A DNA stretch of 64,000 nt from an uncultured candidate division Zixibacteria bacterium (GCA_937925655.1 CALAMC010000035.1:1-64000); one strand, 5' to 3'. Numbered from the stretch's first letter, positions 35,187 through 45,791 are shown. Program-made: numbers and translations. Notes: generated by a model from the letters alone, not told the origin.

Positions 35187-38156
35187 TTATTCCGGGCATT
35201 GGGGTTCGGGGCCGGGGGGATTGCCATAGATGTAATCAATCAAGTATAATATATCCAAAAGGTTAATATTCCCGTCATGGTTGACATCACCCGCTTCCAG
35301 AGGATCCGGAGCCGGGCCGGGCGGGTTGTTATACTTGTAGTCTATGACAAACAATATATCCAGAAGATTCAATATCCCATCTCCCCCAAAATCACCGCAC
35401 AGGAATATTTGAGTTTGTATGGTCATCGTATCTGCATGGCAGGCATCTTCGACTATGACCGTAATCGGTTCAATATAAACCGTGTCCGGAGGGAAACCGA
35501 CAAGCGAATCGTTGCGAATCGTGCACCAGTGCGGGATTTGTGTATAGGTGATGACAAACTCGCTGTCATCGGGGTCGATGATATCGGGATAAAAAGCGAA
35601 ATCGCTGTGGAATTCGATCAAAATTGTATCATCCGGCGGGATGATATGCGGCCGGTTAAGGGTATCATTGACGACAAGTAGAATCGCCTGATTGGTAATA
35701 ATTGTCCCGTCGTTGATTCTTACATTGAATGATGTATCCACTTCGTTGCAATCCACAAAGCCCGAAATAGTGTCATTGGAGACGCTGCACCATGACGGAA
35801 GATTCAATATATCGACCGTCAGTTCTGTTCCGTCGCAGTCAGAATCTTCGACGGAGAAAACATATTCAAATGTCTTGCCAAGCACCAGAGTATCGATGAA
35901 TGGAGAGATCACTTCCGGGGCATGGTTTCCAACCGTTGGGTTACAGCAGTCATCTTCCGGGTGATTGGGACATATATCGCAAACATCGCCCGCCCCGTCG
36001 GAATCGGAATCCAACTGGTTGGCATTGGCAATGTCGGGACAATTGTCATCCGGACAGTCATTGGTTGGGTTGCCGGGGTCACCGTATCCATCATTATCGC
36101 TATCAATACAATTATAATTATATAAGACTGAAATATTGCCGCCAAGCCAATTTGCCGAGACCATATCCAGCTGACCGTCATTATCCAAATCTGCGGAAAG
36201 CATGAATTGGGGTCTTTGACCGACTGTAATTGAGGAATGGAAAGTGAAATTCGCAATGCCGTCATTAGTATAAATCTCGATTGTGGAAGTATTTCTAATC
36301 GATATGGCGATGTCCATATCCCCATCACCATCAAAATCATTGCAAATAACGGCATAGGGCTCTAACCCAACTGAAAATGAGGAATGAGCCGTAAAAGTCC
36401 CATCTGTATCATTAAGCAAAATGGTGACTAAATGATCGGTTTCAAGCGGAATAACCAAATCAATAAAATTATCAGCATTTAAATCACAAACACAAATGGC
36501 TCGAGGAGCATCGCCGACTGGATAAGTTATCTGGGATGCAAATGTAGCGTCGCCATTGTTTAATAATATCGATACGTTGTCACCATACGAGTTGCTTGTA
36601 ATAATATCCATATCTCCATCGTTATCAATATCCGCCACCTCTCCGGAATATGGGCTATCACCTACGGCATACGTAATTTGAGAGGCAAAGCTACCGTCCT
36701 TATTATTTATTAACACCGATATATTGTCAGACCAGGCATTAACCGTAATAATATCTTGGAATCCATCATTGTTAAGATCGGCCGCAATCGCCTCACGGCA
36801 AAAATCACCCACTCTGTATTTTATTGGATTAGTAAATACTCCGGTGCCATTATTAAAATATGCTAATAATGTATCTTTGTAAGGCAATGTGGCAGCAATA
36901 TCAATATCTCCATCATTATCATAATCAGCCGCCATGGCGCACCATTGTCCAGAATCTGTCGGAATATTTTGATTAAATGTGAAAGTCCCTGCACCATCAT
37001 TAGCATAGATAGTAATAAACTTTGAATATACATTCGCGGCGATCAAATCGAGGTCACCGTCACCATCGATATCGCCAGTCGAAACATAATGCGAGTTATC
37101 ACCAGCATTGTAGTCATGCCTAATATCATAATTCATAGAGGCTTCCGCCGCCTTAATTGTAAATTGCCAGGAATACGGCCGTAGAGGAATACCATCGGTT
37201 GATTCGATTTCATTGGTAAGTGTTACTGTCACCACCTCGCCATAGGCAAAATCCTCATCCGGATCGAAAGTCGCTGTGCGGGTGGGTTCGTCATAAGAAA
37301 TGGTTCCGCTATGCAGGCCGGTTTGGGAGGCGTGGACAAGGATAGTATTATTGTTTAATGTTGAGAAAGCAATTGCAGTATCAAATGCGATATATAAGTC
37401 GGTTTCATTAATTACACTAATGGCATTTTGCTCAGGCAGAACAGAATCAACAAATTGGCTGACGGAACATACATGTACATCAGCCAGCATATTCCAATTG
37501 GTTCCAACACTCCCCCAGCCAGTTGCCATTAATTCCCAATGGTCAATATTATATTCTGCCCATGAGTTAATACAAGACCCACCGCCGGCATCGCTCAAAG
37601 TGCGAATGCCGCTTGTACTGTCTGGTGCTAATGATTCAATAGCAACCCAATAATCAGAGTCTAATAATAATTCAAATGGAGCAAAGTCTACACACATTGT
37701 GTCAGGGAATAATACATAATCAGATGGACCAATAATTATCAACGCTATTTCTGTCCCTGGAAGCCCATTCGCATCAGAATAGACTGAAATTTTTGAATTA
37801 TATGAATATGCATTAGGGGATCCATTGTTATAAAGATAAAAGCAGACATCTTCAACTTTATAGAGATTTCCGTCATTAATTTCATATTTTTGAGCTTGGG
37901 CTATGTCCCCAAATCCATCGGGTAATCTCCAAAAATATTTTACCCCATTATAGCAATAATTCCAGTTGCAAGACGTGTCTCTGTTTAATGCTCCGTGGTT
38001 ATTTTCTGATGACGAGGCCATCATATTATCGTAATAATTACTTTCTTCAACTGGCAACAGCTTCCGGTCGGATTCCGCCATTAACGGTTTTGATATTATG
38101 ATAAATATGGTTAATACAGTAAATAACAATACACTAGTAGACACTGTGCGATTCAT
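35187..38156 (-). CDS. Giant secreted VCBS-repeat protein with Ig-like, TSP3 and dockerin-like modules
   Basis: 989 residues. Signal peptide (to about 27), an N-terminal 200-residue region resembling a carbohydrate-binding or jelly-roll fold, an SbsA-type Ig-like domain (about 235-335, DPDEDFAYGEVVTVTLTNEI), then seven or so VCBS/FG-GAP blades (DIDGDGDLDLIAANVYS, ADYDNDGDIDIAATLPY) to about 680. Two TSP3-like calcium repeats follow (DSDNDGYGDPGN, DSDSDGAGDVCD), then Ig-like segments, and a terminal doubled dockerin-like module (CGDFGGDGILNLLDIL, GDVNHDGNINLLDILYLIDY). The middle of the gene is AT-richer than the ends. No catalytic motif; likely a surface-exposed adhesive or binding protein. 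Confidence 0.9.
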   Translation of the reverse strand: MNRTVSTSVLLFTVLTIFIIISKPLMAESDRKLLPVEESNYYDNMMASSSENNHGALNRDTSCNWNYCYNGVKYFWRLPDGFGDIAQAQKYEINDGNLYKVEDVCFYLYNNGSPNAYSYNSKISVYSDANGLPGTEIALIIIGPSDYVLFPDTMCVDFAPFELLLDSDYWVAIESLAPDSTSGIRTLSDAGGGSCINSWAEYNIDHWELMATGWGSVGTNWNMLADVHVCSVSQFVDSVLPEQNAISVINETDLYIAFDTAIAFSTLNNNTILVHASQTGLHSGTISYDEPTRTATFDPDEDFAYGEVVTVTLTNEIESTDGIPLRPYSWQFTIKAAEASMNYDIRHDYNAGDNSHYVSTGDIDGDGDLDLIAANVYSKFITIYANDGAGTFTFNQNIPTDSGQWCAMAADYDNDGDIDIAATLPYKDTLLAYFNNGTGVFTNPIKYRVGDFCREAIAADLNNDGFQDIITVNAWSDNISVLINNKDGSFASQITYAVGDSPYSGEVADIDNDGDMDIITSNSYGDNVSILLNNGDATFASQITYPVGDAPRAICVCDLNADNFIDLVIPLETDHLVTILLNDTDGTFTAHSSFSVGLEPYAVICNDFDGDGDMDIAISIRNTSTIEIYTNDGIANFTFHSSITVGQRPQFMLSADLDNDGQLDMVSANWLGGNISVLYNYNCIDSDNDGYGDPGNPTNDCPDDNCPDIANANQLDSDSDGAGDVCDICPNHPEDDCCNPTVGNHAPEVISPFIDTLVLGKTFEYVFSVEDSDCDGTELTVDILNLPSWCSVSNDTISGFVDCNEVDTSFNVRINDGTIITNQAILLVVNDTLNRPHIIPPDDTILIEFHSDFAFYPDIIDPDDSEFVITYTQIPHWCTIRNDSLVGFPPDTVYIEPITVIVEDACHADTMTIQTQIFLCGDFGGDGILNLLDILFVIDYKYNNPPGPAPDPLEAGDVNHDGNINLLDILYLIDYIYGNPPGPEPQCPE

Positions 38157-38320
38157 ACACCCTCCCGATTCATTTATATAATTAGATTACAATACATACC
38201 AGTTTGACTCTATGGTTAAAATAGCCTTACTTGCGGGTTGTGCTCGAAACCCACTTATAAATATACAAAAATCCGGCCGTTTGGCAAGCGTCAAAGCCTA
38301 TCGGCGGGCTCGGAGAGGCC

Positions 38321-38349
38321 AAAAGAGAAGCGGCCCGAAAGCCGCTTCT
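38321..38349 (-). terminator. Rho-independent terminator, copy of the one at 35134
   Basis: Stem AGAAGCGGC / GCCGCTTCT (38326-38334 with 38341-38349) with the minus strand running into CTTTTGG. Sequence closely matches the terminator of the neighbouring secreted-protein gene. The rest of 38157-38376 shows nothing else. Confidence 0.8.
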
Positions 38350-38376
38350 TAAGGGGAGGCAATATGAAAACAAACG

Positions 38377-40575
38377 CTACGGGCAATTCGGTTCCGGGCC
38401 GGGCGGCGTGCCATACTTGTAATCGATCATATACAATATGTCGATCAGGTTGACATTGCCGTCGGCATTAACGTCGCCCGATTCCATCGGATTCGGGGCC
38501 GAACCGGGCGGACTGCCATACTTATAGTCTATCAAATAGAGAATATCTATCAAATTAATGGTTAAATCACGGTTGACATCGCCGCAAATAAAGGCCACAT
38601 AAGTGAATTCATTGGCCGTCCCGAAACCGTTAGTCTCCCCCCAGCGGTTGGCGGCTTTGACATGCCAAAAGTAACTGATATCTTCCAAAACCGGGTCGGT
38701 CGCGGTCAGGGTGGTATCGGCTACGGCCTGATAGGTTTTAATCAATTCCGGTATGGCAAAGGATTCCTCGGTGGAAACTTCGACCGTATAGGTGATCTCG
38801 CTGGCGACATTGGCTTCCGAGCTCCAGACGAAAGTCGGGAGGGCATCGTTGACAGTACCCTTATCCGGCGGGACAAGAAGACTCGGCTGGTCGGGGACGT
38901 GCGTATCGATAAGGAGAGTATAAACCGGTGAGTACTCGGATGAATCCAATGTCGATATCTTGAAAGCCTTCACTCGCCAGTAAAATAAGCCATTACCGCC
39001 GAATGGAAACCCCGTCGAGACAATATTAGTATCGACCGTCGTTTGATAGAAGGTATTGACAAAGTCGGGATCGGAAGCCAGTTCGAAACGATAGCGGTCA
39101 TCATTTGTTTTCCAGGCACTGGCCCAGGTGAAAGTATCGTCGAAGGTTTTAACGACTTCATTATTGGCAGGCGCAATCAGCCGGGGCTCCAGAAATGGGA
39201 TGACCCAGTTGGCCCCGAAGACATCCTGATTGCCGTTGCGAGTGTCGGTCCAGACGGCGTTGACATGGTCTTTGAAAGCGGTGATGCCGATATATTCGGC
39301 GATTTTGCCCGCCCGGAAACTGGAGCGAGCCAGGCTGGGATTGGATGATTGGTTTGACACCCGGTGATTGGTCGTGAACGTCTCGCCGCCGTCGAAAGAA
39401 TAAGCGATATAAGCGTCGAAGTTGTAGTGATTGGGGTCAAGGCGCTGGTCATAGAAGATGCAAAACAGCGTCCCTTCCTGATTGCAGTACAGCCAGGGAT
39501 GGAACTGGTCATGGATGGCACCGGGGCCGGTCGGATCATCGTTAATGTATATTGGCTCGGACCAGGTGGCGCCGCCGTCGGATGATTTGATGAATTCAAT
39601 GTTGTAATCCAGAAACTCGATGTTGGTCATGTCGCGGTCGGTGTATGAGATGTAGAGATTGCCGTCGAACGGCCCATCGGTTATGTCGGCGGCACACATG
39701 GGTGATGAAAAAACGTCGATGGCCCCATCAACATAGGAACCGAGAGTTCCGGAACCATCGACCCATGTTACCCTTGTCGGTTCGGAAAAAGTCTCCCCGC
39801 CATCAGTTGATTTAACCATTTTAATAACGTTTCCCAGAGCACAATCTTCCTCGTCCACCGAAGTCCAGAAGACATAGGCGGCGCCGGTATTATCGACAAT
39901 GGGGAACGCGAATTGTCCGGCGGCGAGATTGTAATATCCGCACGATGGGAAATTCAGCGGCGGCCCGATGACGATGGTATCGGTGAATGCGGTCAGGGCG
40001 GTGGTCGTTTTTAGAAGCATAATTTGGTTATAAGACTGTGTCACGTCGAAACGTGCCCAGGCCATGTAAATGTTGCCGTCGTATGGCCCGCCGGTGTTGT
40101 CGATGGCCATGAACTGCTTATCTTCAAGCTCACCCATGTAATTATTGAAAGTAAAAATCGGGAAGGACCAGGTCCGGCCATTATTTGTGGATTTAATAAT
40201 GGTCAGGCCCGAAACGCCGACATTAAGATCATAGTCCATAAAGCACAAATAAAAATTACCGAAACGGTCAATCTGCATTTCGGGGTCGGATTGAAATGTC
40301 CAGGTTTTATCGACCAGCAGCCGATCGGCCCAGGTATTGCCGCCGTCGTGAGATATGCCCAGTCCGAGCCGCCGATAACCGAGTCGGAAATCGCGCCATA
40401 GAGCCATCACGACGGTGCTGTCAACGGGACTGACACATATGCGCTCTTCGTTTTGAAGCTGGGGATGCGGCGTCGAAATCTGATAGTTCGCCGGTGGTGG
40501 CGGAGTGGCAATAACCGCGCTTCCGACCATGAGTATGATTAGCAAAAGGCCGAGCACTCTTAAAGCTTTGCACAT
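38377..40575 (-). CDS. Secreted Asp-box (sialidase-like fold) protein with dockerin-like tail
   Basis: About 732 residues. Signal peptide to about residue 22, then a six-bladed sialidase-type propeller with five Asp boxes: SHDGGNTW, STNNGRTW, STDGGETF, SSDGGATW and SFDGGETF. The Arg triad of true sialidases is not evident, so catalysis is uncertain. A fibronectin/Ig-like pair follows (about 470-660) and the end is a doubled dockerin-like module (CGDVNRDLTINLIDIL, GDVNADGNVNLIDILYMIDY). GGAGG lies upstream of ATG 40575, preferred over the frame start at 40587. Confidence 0.88.
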   Translation of the reverse strand: MCKALRVLGLLLIILMVGSAVIATPPPPANYQISTPHPQLQNEERICVSPVDSTVVMALWRDFRLGYRRLGLGISHDGGNTWADRLLVDKTWTFQSDPEMQIDRFGNFYLCFMDYDLNVGVSGLTIIKSTNNGRTWSFPIFTFNNYMGELEDKQFMAIDNTGGPYDGNIYMAWARFDVTQSYNQIMLLKTTTALTAFTDTIVIGPPLNFPSCGYYNLAAGQFAFPIVDNTGAAYVFWTSVDEEDCALGNVIKMVKSTDGGETFSEPTRVTWVDGSGTLGSYVDGAIDVFSSPMCAADITDGPFDGNLYISYTDRDMTNIEFLDYNIEFIKSSDGGATWSEPIYINDDPTGPGAIHDQFHPWLYCNQEGTLFCIFYDQRLDPNHYNFDAYIAYSFDGGETFTTNHRVSNQSSNPSLARSSFRAGKIAEYIGITAFKDHVNAVWTDTRNGNQDVFGANWVIPFLEPRLIAPANNEVVKTFDDTFTWASAWKTNDDRYRFELASDPDFVNTFYQTTVDTNIVSTGFPFGGNGLFYWRVKAFKISTLDSSEYSPVYTLLIDTHVPDQPSLLVPPDKGTVNDALPTFVWSSEANVASEITYTVEVSTEESFAIPELIKTYQAVADTTLTATDPVLEDISYFWHVKAANRWGETNGFGTANEFTYVAFICGDVNRDLTINLIDILYLIDYKYGSPPGSAPNPMESGDVNADGNVNLIDILYMIDYKYGTPPGPEPNCP

Positions 40576-40821
40576 AACAACCTCCAATATTATTGCATAC
40601 TTCGTTACCGGAGTTTTCCGGTTATAATTTTTGTTTCTCTGTAGAAAACCGTAAGGTCAAAAGCCGGTAGGGATAAAGTGGAAATGCTATTTAGCGGTAT
40701 CGCAAATATTGTATGGAGGTTAGAACGTTCTGCCAGCTTTTAGTTTACATCAAGGCAGACGCCTGTAAATCATAAAGCCCCATCCTGGACATCGGTCGGC
40801 GGGCCGTCGGCCCGGGCCGGC

Positions 40822-42261
40822 TCATTTCAACAGTATCATCTTGCGTATCTCCGTTTGATTGTCGCTTCGTAATCGATAAAAGTACAACCCCGACGGCATC
40901 ACCCGTCCCGATTTATCGGTCCCGCTCCAATAAACCGAATGCGCTCCGGCCGGTCGGGATTCATTTATTATCACCGCTATTTCCTGCCCGAGTATATTGA
41001 ATACCGAAATATCAATATTGGCACGGTGCTCCAGGTTGAAGTCTATCCTCGTGTCGGGATTGAAAGGATTGGGATAATTCTGACCAAGTGTAAATTCCCG
41101 GGGGACAATATACTCTCCCTCGCCGATACCCGAAGGAATATTGATAAGATTAAAAAGTATCGATATGGTAAACTCATCCCGGTTGGCCGTGACAATATCG
41201 ATATCCTCGTCGCCGTCGAGGTCGGCCGCGGCCACCCCTTCGGGTGTTTCTCCGACCGCAATAACATGAGGCGCTCCGAAGGTCCCGTCGCCGTTGTTGA
41301 GCAAAATGACCAGCGAACCGCTATATCGGTTGACAAAGATTAAATCGAAATCATTGTCGAGATCAATGTCCCGTGCAATAATGTGAAAAGGATTTCCGCC
41401 ATAGGCGCTGTATATGGCGGGGTTTTGAAATGACCCGTTGCCGTTGCCGAGCATGATCGAAATAGTGTTGCTGCTCTGATTGGCCACTGCCAGGTCAATA
41501 TGAGTGTCACCGTTGAAGTCGGCGGCCACAAGCGAGTTTGGCGCTACCCCGGTTGCGATGGTTCCTCCGGATTCAAACGTCCCTTTGCCGATATTGCGGG
41601 CGAAAGTAATATTGTTGCTGGTGAAATTGACAATGGCCAGATCGATATCATGATCACCGTCATAATCGGCAGGTTGGATAATATGCGGCCCGGTGCCGGT
41701 CGGGTAGGTTTTGGCGGGGGTAATAAAACTGGTATCAAAGTTATTTATAAAAACCGAAAATTTGTTGGTGGCCGTATTGGCGGCGACCAGGTCGAGCCGG
41801 CTGTCGCCGTCGAGGTCGGCGGCGCGCACGTCCCATAAGGCTGATTCCGTGGTCAGCGTTCTTCTTTCCTCGAAGACCCCCTCGCCGTTGTTATACAGAA
41901 TTTCCACGGGATAGGGAGAAGATTGGGCCGTGACCAGAATATCGGGGTTTCCATCGCCGTTGATATCCTGCACCAGTACCACGCGCGGATGGATTGGTGC
42001 GGTATAATTGACCGGGGAAGCAAAAGTGCCGTTGCCGTTGTTGAAGAATATGGCCACATTGCGGAGGCCGTAATTCAGAACGACAATGTCATTGTCGCCG
42101 TCGCCATCGAGGTCGGCGATATCGACCCCGACCGGTTCCGCATAATAGCCCGGGCCGGTGACGATATCGACGCGCGGGGCGAAAGCTATCTGGGCCGAGG
42201 CATTGCCAAAGCCCAAAACGAATAAAACCGGCAGGATCATATAAATAGCGTACTTTTTCAT
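40822..42261 (-). CDS. Secreted VCBS-repeat protein with T9SS sorting domain
   Basis: 479 residues. Signal peptide (to about 24), then seven VCBS/FG-GAP blades (e.g. DIADLDGDGDNDIVVLNYG, ADFNGDTHIDLAVANQS), forming one propeller. The last 85 residues are a type IX secretion C-terminal sorting domain: LGQNYPNPFNPDTRIDFNL, ILGQEIAVI, GAHSVYWSG, SGLYFYRL and a terminal KMILLK. It would be exported through the T9SS and either released or anchored. Unlike its neighbours it carries no dockerin-like module. Confidence 0.93.
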   Translation of the reverse strand: MKKYAIYMILPVLFVLGFGNASAQIAFAPRVDIVTGPGYYAEPVGVDIADLDGDGDNDIVVLNYGLRNVAIFFNNGNGTFASPVNYTAPIHPRVVLVQDINGDGNPDILVTAQSSPYPVEILYNNGEGVFEERRTLTTESALWDVRAADLDGDSRLDLVAANTATNKFSVFINNFDTSFITPAKTYPTGTGPHIIQPADYDGDHDIDLAIVNFTSNNITFARNIGKGTFESGGTIATGVAPNSLVAADFNGDTHIDLAVANQSSNTISIMLGNGNGSFQNPAIYSAYGGNPFHIIARDIDLDNDFDLIFVNRYSGSLVILLNNGDGTFGAPHVIAVGETPEGVAAADLDGDEDIDIVTANRDEFTISILFNLINIPSGIGEGEYIVPREFTLGQNYPNPFNPDTRIDFNLEHRANIDISVFNILGQEIAVIINESRPAGAHSVYWSGTDKSGRVMPSGLYFYRLRSDNQTEIRKMILLK

Positions 42262-42610
42262 ATTTCCGTAGGCCCCTAAAATAGCTTCTGCAGTAATTGT
42301 ATCATGAGTCGCTCGTTTCTAATATAGAATTTTCAAACTTCTTCAAATTGTATGATAAAAAATGGGAAAATACGATTTTCCTTCGCATTGGGTCGCCGCT
42401 TCTTTTTGAGGTTTATTCGGGCCAAGGCCCGAAATCCATTCACTATAAAAACGGATGGCCCCGTTATTTTGTTCTATTATTTAATGAGACTTCCGGTAAT
42501 GAATTTAAAACCAGATTCAGTCATAAAATCCCGCTTGCCTTACGGCAAAATTTTATTATTCTTAACTTGTTGATAAACAATGGAATAAATAAAATCGAGA
42601 GGGCCTGAAT
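42262..42610. other. Intergenic gap between divergent secreted-protein genes
   Basis: 349 nt between two divergent T9SS-tagged genes. A small TTGCC/GGCAA hairpin at 42535-42548 with a T tract is present. A 103-codon open frame at 42297-42608 has no ribosome site, no family resemblance and no reason to be real. The region presumably holds both promoters, but I see no clear consensus boxes; GAGAGG lies about 8 nt before ATG 42611. Confidence 0.6.
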
Positions 42611-45577
42611 ATGAAATACCGAATCTTTGCCGCGATGTTTATTATAGTGCTGACTATATCCTCGATATTGCCCGCCGGAGAAATTGCACCGAATTTGCAG
42701 GAAAAGATGCGCGGCCTCGATAAGGCGCAGTTGATTCCGGTCATCATATCATTGGCCCCGGATAAAGAGCCCTCGGCCCTCAAATCCGAATTGCAGTCAT
42801 CCTATTCCAAACTGGCCGACCGTCACCGGGTTGGTCTCAATCACTTGAAAAGCGCGGCCGCACTTTCGCAAGATGACCTGCTCTCTTTCTTATATAATCT
42901 GGAACGGGATGGTCTGGCGGCCAATATCAAAAGCCACTGGATAATCAATGTCATCACGGCCGATATTGCGGTCGGACAATTGGAAAATATCGCCGGTCGC
43001 CCTGATGTCATCGAAATCTTCCAGCTTCCTGTTATTAAATCCATTGTTCCTGTCAGCGATATTTATAACGATTATGACAAGGCCTTTGTCGGGGTCGAAG
43101 AAAATCTCAAAGCGGTCGGGGCGGACGTGGCCTGGGCGATGGGTTATGACGGCACCGGCCGGGTGGTCTGCTCTTTTGATACCGGCATTTATGGCAATCA
43201 TCCCGCGCTGGTGAATAAATGGCGTGGTAAAGACGGCGATTCTCTGGCGGCCTGGTTTGACCCGATCGGTGGAGAAAAAGCACCGCACACTTACAATACA
43301 ACTACCAGTTCATACTGGCATGGCACTCATGTTATGGGAATAATGGTTGGACACAGTGAAACCACCGGCGATACGGTCGGTGTCGCGCCCGGCGCCAAAT
43401 GGATTTCGGCGGCGGTCATTGATATACCCGGCAGTTCCATCATCGATGCATTCGAGTGGGCGGCTGACCCCGACGGCGATCCCAATACCAGCTCCGACAT
43501 GCCCGATGTCATCAATCACAGTTGGGGAATCCCCAATGAAGATATGGGTTGTGATGCCTATTTCTGGGCGATGATCGACAACACCGAAGCGCTCGGTATT
43601 GTCAATATCTTCGCCGCGGGAAACGACGGAGTACTGGGGGCACAAAGCATCAATAATCCGGCCAATCGGGCCACCGAACCGTTCAGCTGTTTTTCGGTGG
43701 GGGCTCTGACCGTTATAACCAGCACCGATACTCTGATATCCACAAGCTCTTCCCGTGGTCCCTCTGATTGCGACGGGACCACGATCAAGCCTAATGTCGT
43801 TGCCCCCGGCACCAATATCCGGTCATCGATTCCGTCAACGTCCTATGCCGGACGCGGCGGCACGTCGATGGCCGCGCCGCACGTGGCCGGAGCGGTGGCC
43901 ATTTTGCGTCAGGTGGCGCCCGACGCCACGGTCGATGAAATCAAGCAGGCGTTGATCGCCGGATGCAGTGATATCGGGCAAAGCTTACCCAATAACGATT
44001 ATGGCTATGGATTGATAAAGATACCGGCTTCGATTGCCGCTTTGACGGTCGCGTCCAATCCCGATTTGCGGGTGTACTCGTACGATATCGGGGAAGTCAA
44101 TCCCGGCGGGATGGCTTCGGCCGATATTGTTCTGACCAATCGCGGCGGGGTACTCGACGAAGTTTATGCCAAAATTTCCGGAGGGACAGGTGTTCTGACG
44201 TACACTGTCGATTCATTGTATTTCGGAACGATCGCTCTCGGTGCGACGGAGGCCGGCCATATCACATTCGATGCGATCGTCTCCGACACGGTCACGCCGG
44301 GCACGATGTTAAGCCTCGACATGGAATTGCACGGTTCCGGCGGATATACCAAGGCCGCTAAATTATATATCATGGTCGGGGTAAAGCCGGAAGTATCATA
44401 CTTTACCCATAACACGGGGCGAATTACTTTTGACGTCTCCAATTTCGGGCAGTACGGTTTCGCGCAGTACAGCTTTTATCCGCTGGGTAAGAACGGCTTT
44501 GCCTTCGACGGCGTCAATAACATGTACGAAGCGACGTTCATGCTGGCGACCGACGCCAACCACGTTTCCGACGGCGGCCGTAATACCGTCCCGGAACCGG
44601 ACAACGATTTTACGGTCGCTCCCGGCGGCGATATGCGGACGTTTTCTCCCGGGGGCAAGGCCAATCAGGAATCATGGTCGATTTTCAACGACAGCAAGGC
44701 CGAAAACCCGATCGGGCTGGAAATAACCCAGAAGACGTACAGCTGGACCGCGACCGAGTATCAGCAATTTGTCATCATGGAGTATATTATCAGGAATAAT
44801 TCCGGCTCGACTATTAATAATCTCCATGCCGGCCTGTACATCAATTGGGACGCCAATAATTATATTCAGTACAATATCGGCGGGTATTCGGCCGGCGAAA
44901 ATCTGGGCTTTATATTTTATAAAAATCCTTTGGGCACCGATTCCTCGCATTTCCGCGGGACGACGGCGATATGGAATGAGGCTCCGCTGTCTTATAAAGT
45001 CATTACGCAGGCCCAGCAGAGCGGCGCCTTTTACTTTTTGCCCTGGAGCGAGGCCGATAAATTTGCGGCCATGTCGGGCGGGATCGACGCCGTCTCGGTG
45101 GAGGGCGGCACGACTCTTGACCTGGCGCACCTTATTTCCATCGGCCCCACTACGATGGTTGCCGGACAGGTCGATACGGCCGTCTTTGCCCTGGTTGCGG
45201 CTAATACCCTGGCTGATCTTAAAACACAAGCTCTGGCCGCGAAAAGCCTGTATGAATTGACACTGGATGTCGAAGAAATCGGGCCGGGCGTTTTGCCGGA
45301 TGATTTCGTCCTTTATCAGAACTATCCGAACCCGTTCAATCCCGCTACGACCATAAGGTTTTCTCTGGCCTCTCGCTCCCGGGTCAGCTTAAGTATTTAT
45401 GACCTTCTGGGTCGCAAGGTTATCGATCTGGTCAACGAGGAACTTGGAGCGGGAAGCTATCAGGCGGTCTGGGATGGCAATGATGGCTCCGGGCAGGCGG
45501 TTTCCTCGGGAGTGTATTTTTATCACCTGCAATGCGGTGAGCATGGTCAGGCCAAAAAGATGGTTCTCATGAAATAG
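42611..45577 (+). CDS. Secreted subtilisin-like serine protease (S8) with T9SS sorting domain
   Basis: 988 residues. Signal peptide (to about 22), an inhibitor/propeptide region to about 150, then an S8 catalytic domain with Asp190 (VCSFDTGIYG), His237 (HGTHVMGIM), oxyanion Asn338 (AAGNDG) and Ser419 (GTSMAAPHVAGA), so the triad is complete. A beta-rich region (about 480-880) follows and the last 90 residues form a T9SS sorting domain (YQNYPNPFNPATTIRFSL, LLGRKVIDL, SSGVYFYHL, KKMVLMK). It is an extracellular or surface protease. GAGAGG precedes the start. Confidence 0.95.
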   Translation: MKYRIFAAMFIIVLTISSILPAGEIAPNLQEKMRGLDKAQLIPVIISLAPDKEPSALKSELQSSYSKLADRHRVGLNHLKSAAALSQDDLLSFLYNLERDGLAANIKSHWIINVITADIAVGQLENIAGRPDVIEIFQLPVIKSIVPVSDIYNDYDKAFVGVEENLKAVGADVAWAMGYDGTGRVVCSFDTGIYGNHPALVNKWRGKDGDSLAAWFDPIGGEKAPHTYNTTTSSYWHGTHVMGIMVGHSETTGDTVGVAPGAKWISAAVIDIPGSSIIDAFEWAADPDGDPNTSSDMPDVINHSWGIPNEDMGCDAYFWAMIDNTEALGIVNIFAAGNDGVLGAQSINNPANRATEPFSCFSVGALTVITSTDTLISTSSSRGPSDCDGTTIKPNVVAPGTNIRSSIPSTSYAGRGGTSMAAPHVAGAVAILRQVAPDATVDEIKQALIAGCSDIGQSLPNNDYGYGLIKIPASIAALTVASNPDLRVYSYDIGEVNPGGMASADIVLTNRGGVLDEVYAKISGGTGVLTYTVDSLYFGTIALGATEAGHITFDAIVSDTVTPGTMLSLDMELHGSGGYTKAAKLYIMVGVKPEVSYFTHNTGRITFDVSNFGQYGFAQYSFYPLGKNGFAFDGVNNMYEATFMLATDANHVSDGGRNTVPEPDNDFTVAPGGDMRTFSPGGKANQESWSIFNDSKAENPIGLEITQKTYSWTATEYQQFVIMEYIIRNNSGSTINNLHAGLYINWDANNYIQYNIGGYSAGENLGFIFYKNPLGTDSSHFRGTTAIWNEAPLSYKVITQAQQSGAFYFLPWSEADKFAAMSGGIDAVSVEGGTTLDLAHLISIGPTTMVAGQVDTAVFALVAANTLADLKTQALAAKSLYELTLDVEEIGPGVLPDDFVLYQNYPNPFNPATTIRFSLASRSRVSLSIYDLLGRKVIDLVNEELGAGSYQAVWDGNDGSGQAVSSGVYFYHLQCGEHGQAKKMVLMK

Positions 45578-45664
45578 CCGCCAACCCGGCCGCGGAAACG
45601 CCTTTCCCGGATTTTGGGCTTTGTGGTCTGTTTTTTGAGAACAAAGCCTTGTCGGCGATTTTGC

Positions 45665-45692
45665 TTGACAGGCCGCAGATATTTGCTATACT
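45665..45692 (+). promoter_or_regulatory. tRNA-Glu promoter
   Basis: TTGACA at 45665-45670, 16-nt spacer, TATACT at 45687-45692, then a GC-rich discriminator (TGCGGGC) as in stringently controlled stable-RNA genes; the tRNA starts about 20 nt after the expected initiation site. Confidence 0.88.
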
Positions 45693-45717
45693 TGCGGGCA
45701 CGAAAAAAGACTTAAAC

Positions 45718-45791
45718 GTCCCCATCGTCTAGTTGGTCTAGGACACTGCCCTTTCACGGCGGCAACAGGGGTTCGAATCCCCTTGGGGACG
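45718..45791 (+). tRNA. tRNA-Glu (anticodon TTC)
   Basis: A 74-nt cloverleaf: acceptor arms 45718-45724 and 45784-45790 pair fully, discriminator G at 45791, anticodon loop CTTTCAC with anticodon TTC, T arm AGGGGTTCGAATCCCCT. CCA is not encoded. A T tract at 45793-45798 follows and may end transcription. Confidence 0.97.

Noticed and set aside
42297..42608. 103-codon frame before the subtilase
   Set aside because: No start signal or homology, and lies in an AT-rich promoter region.
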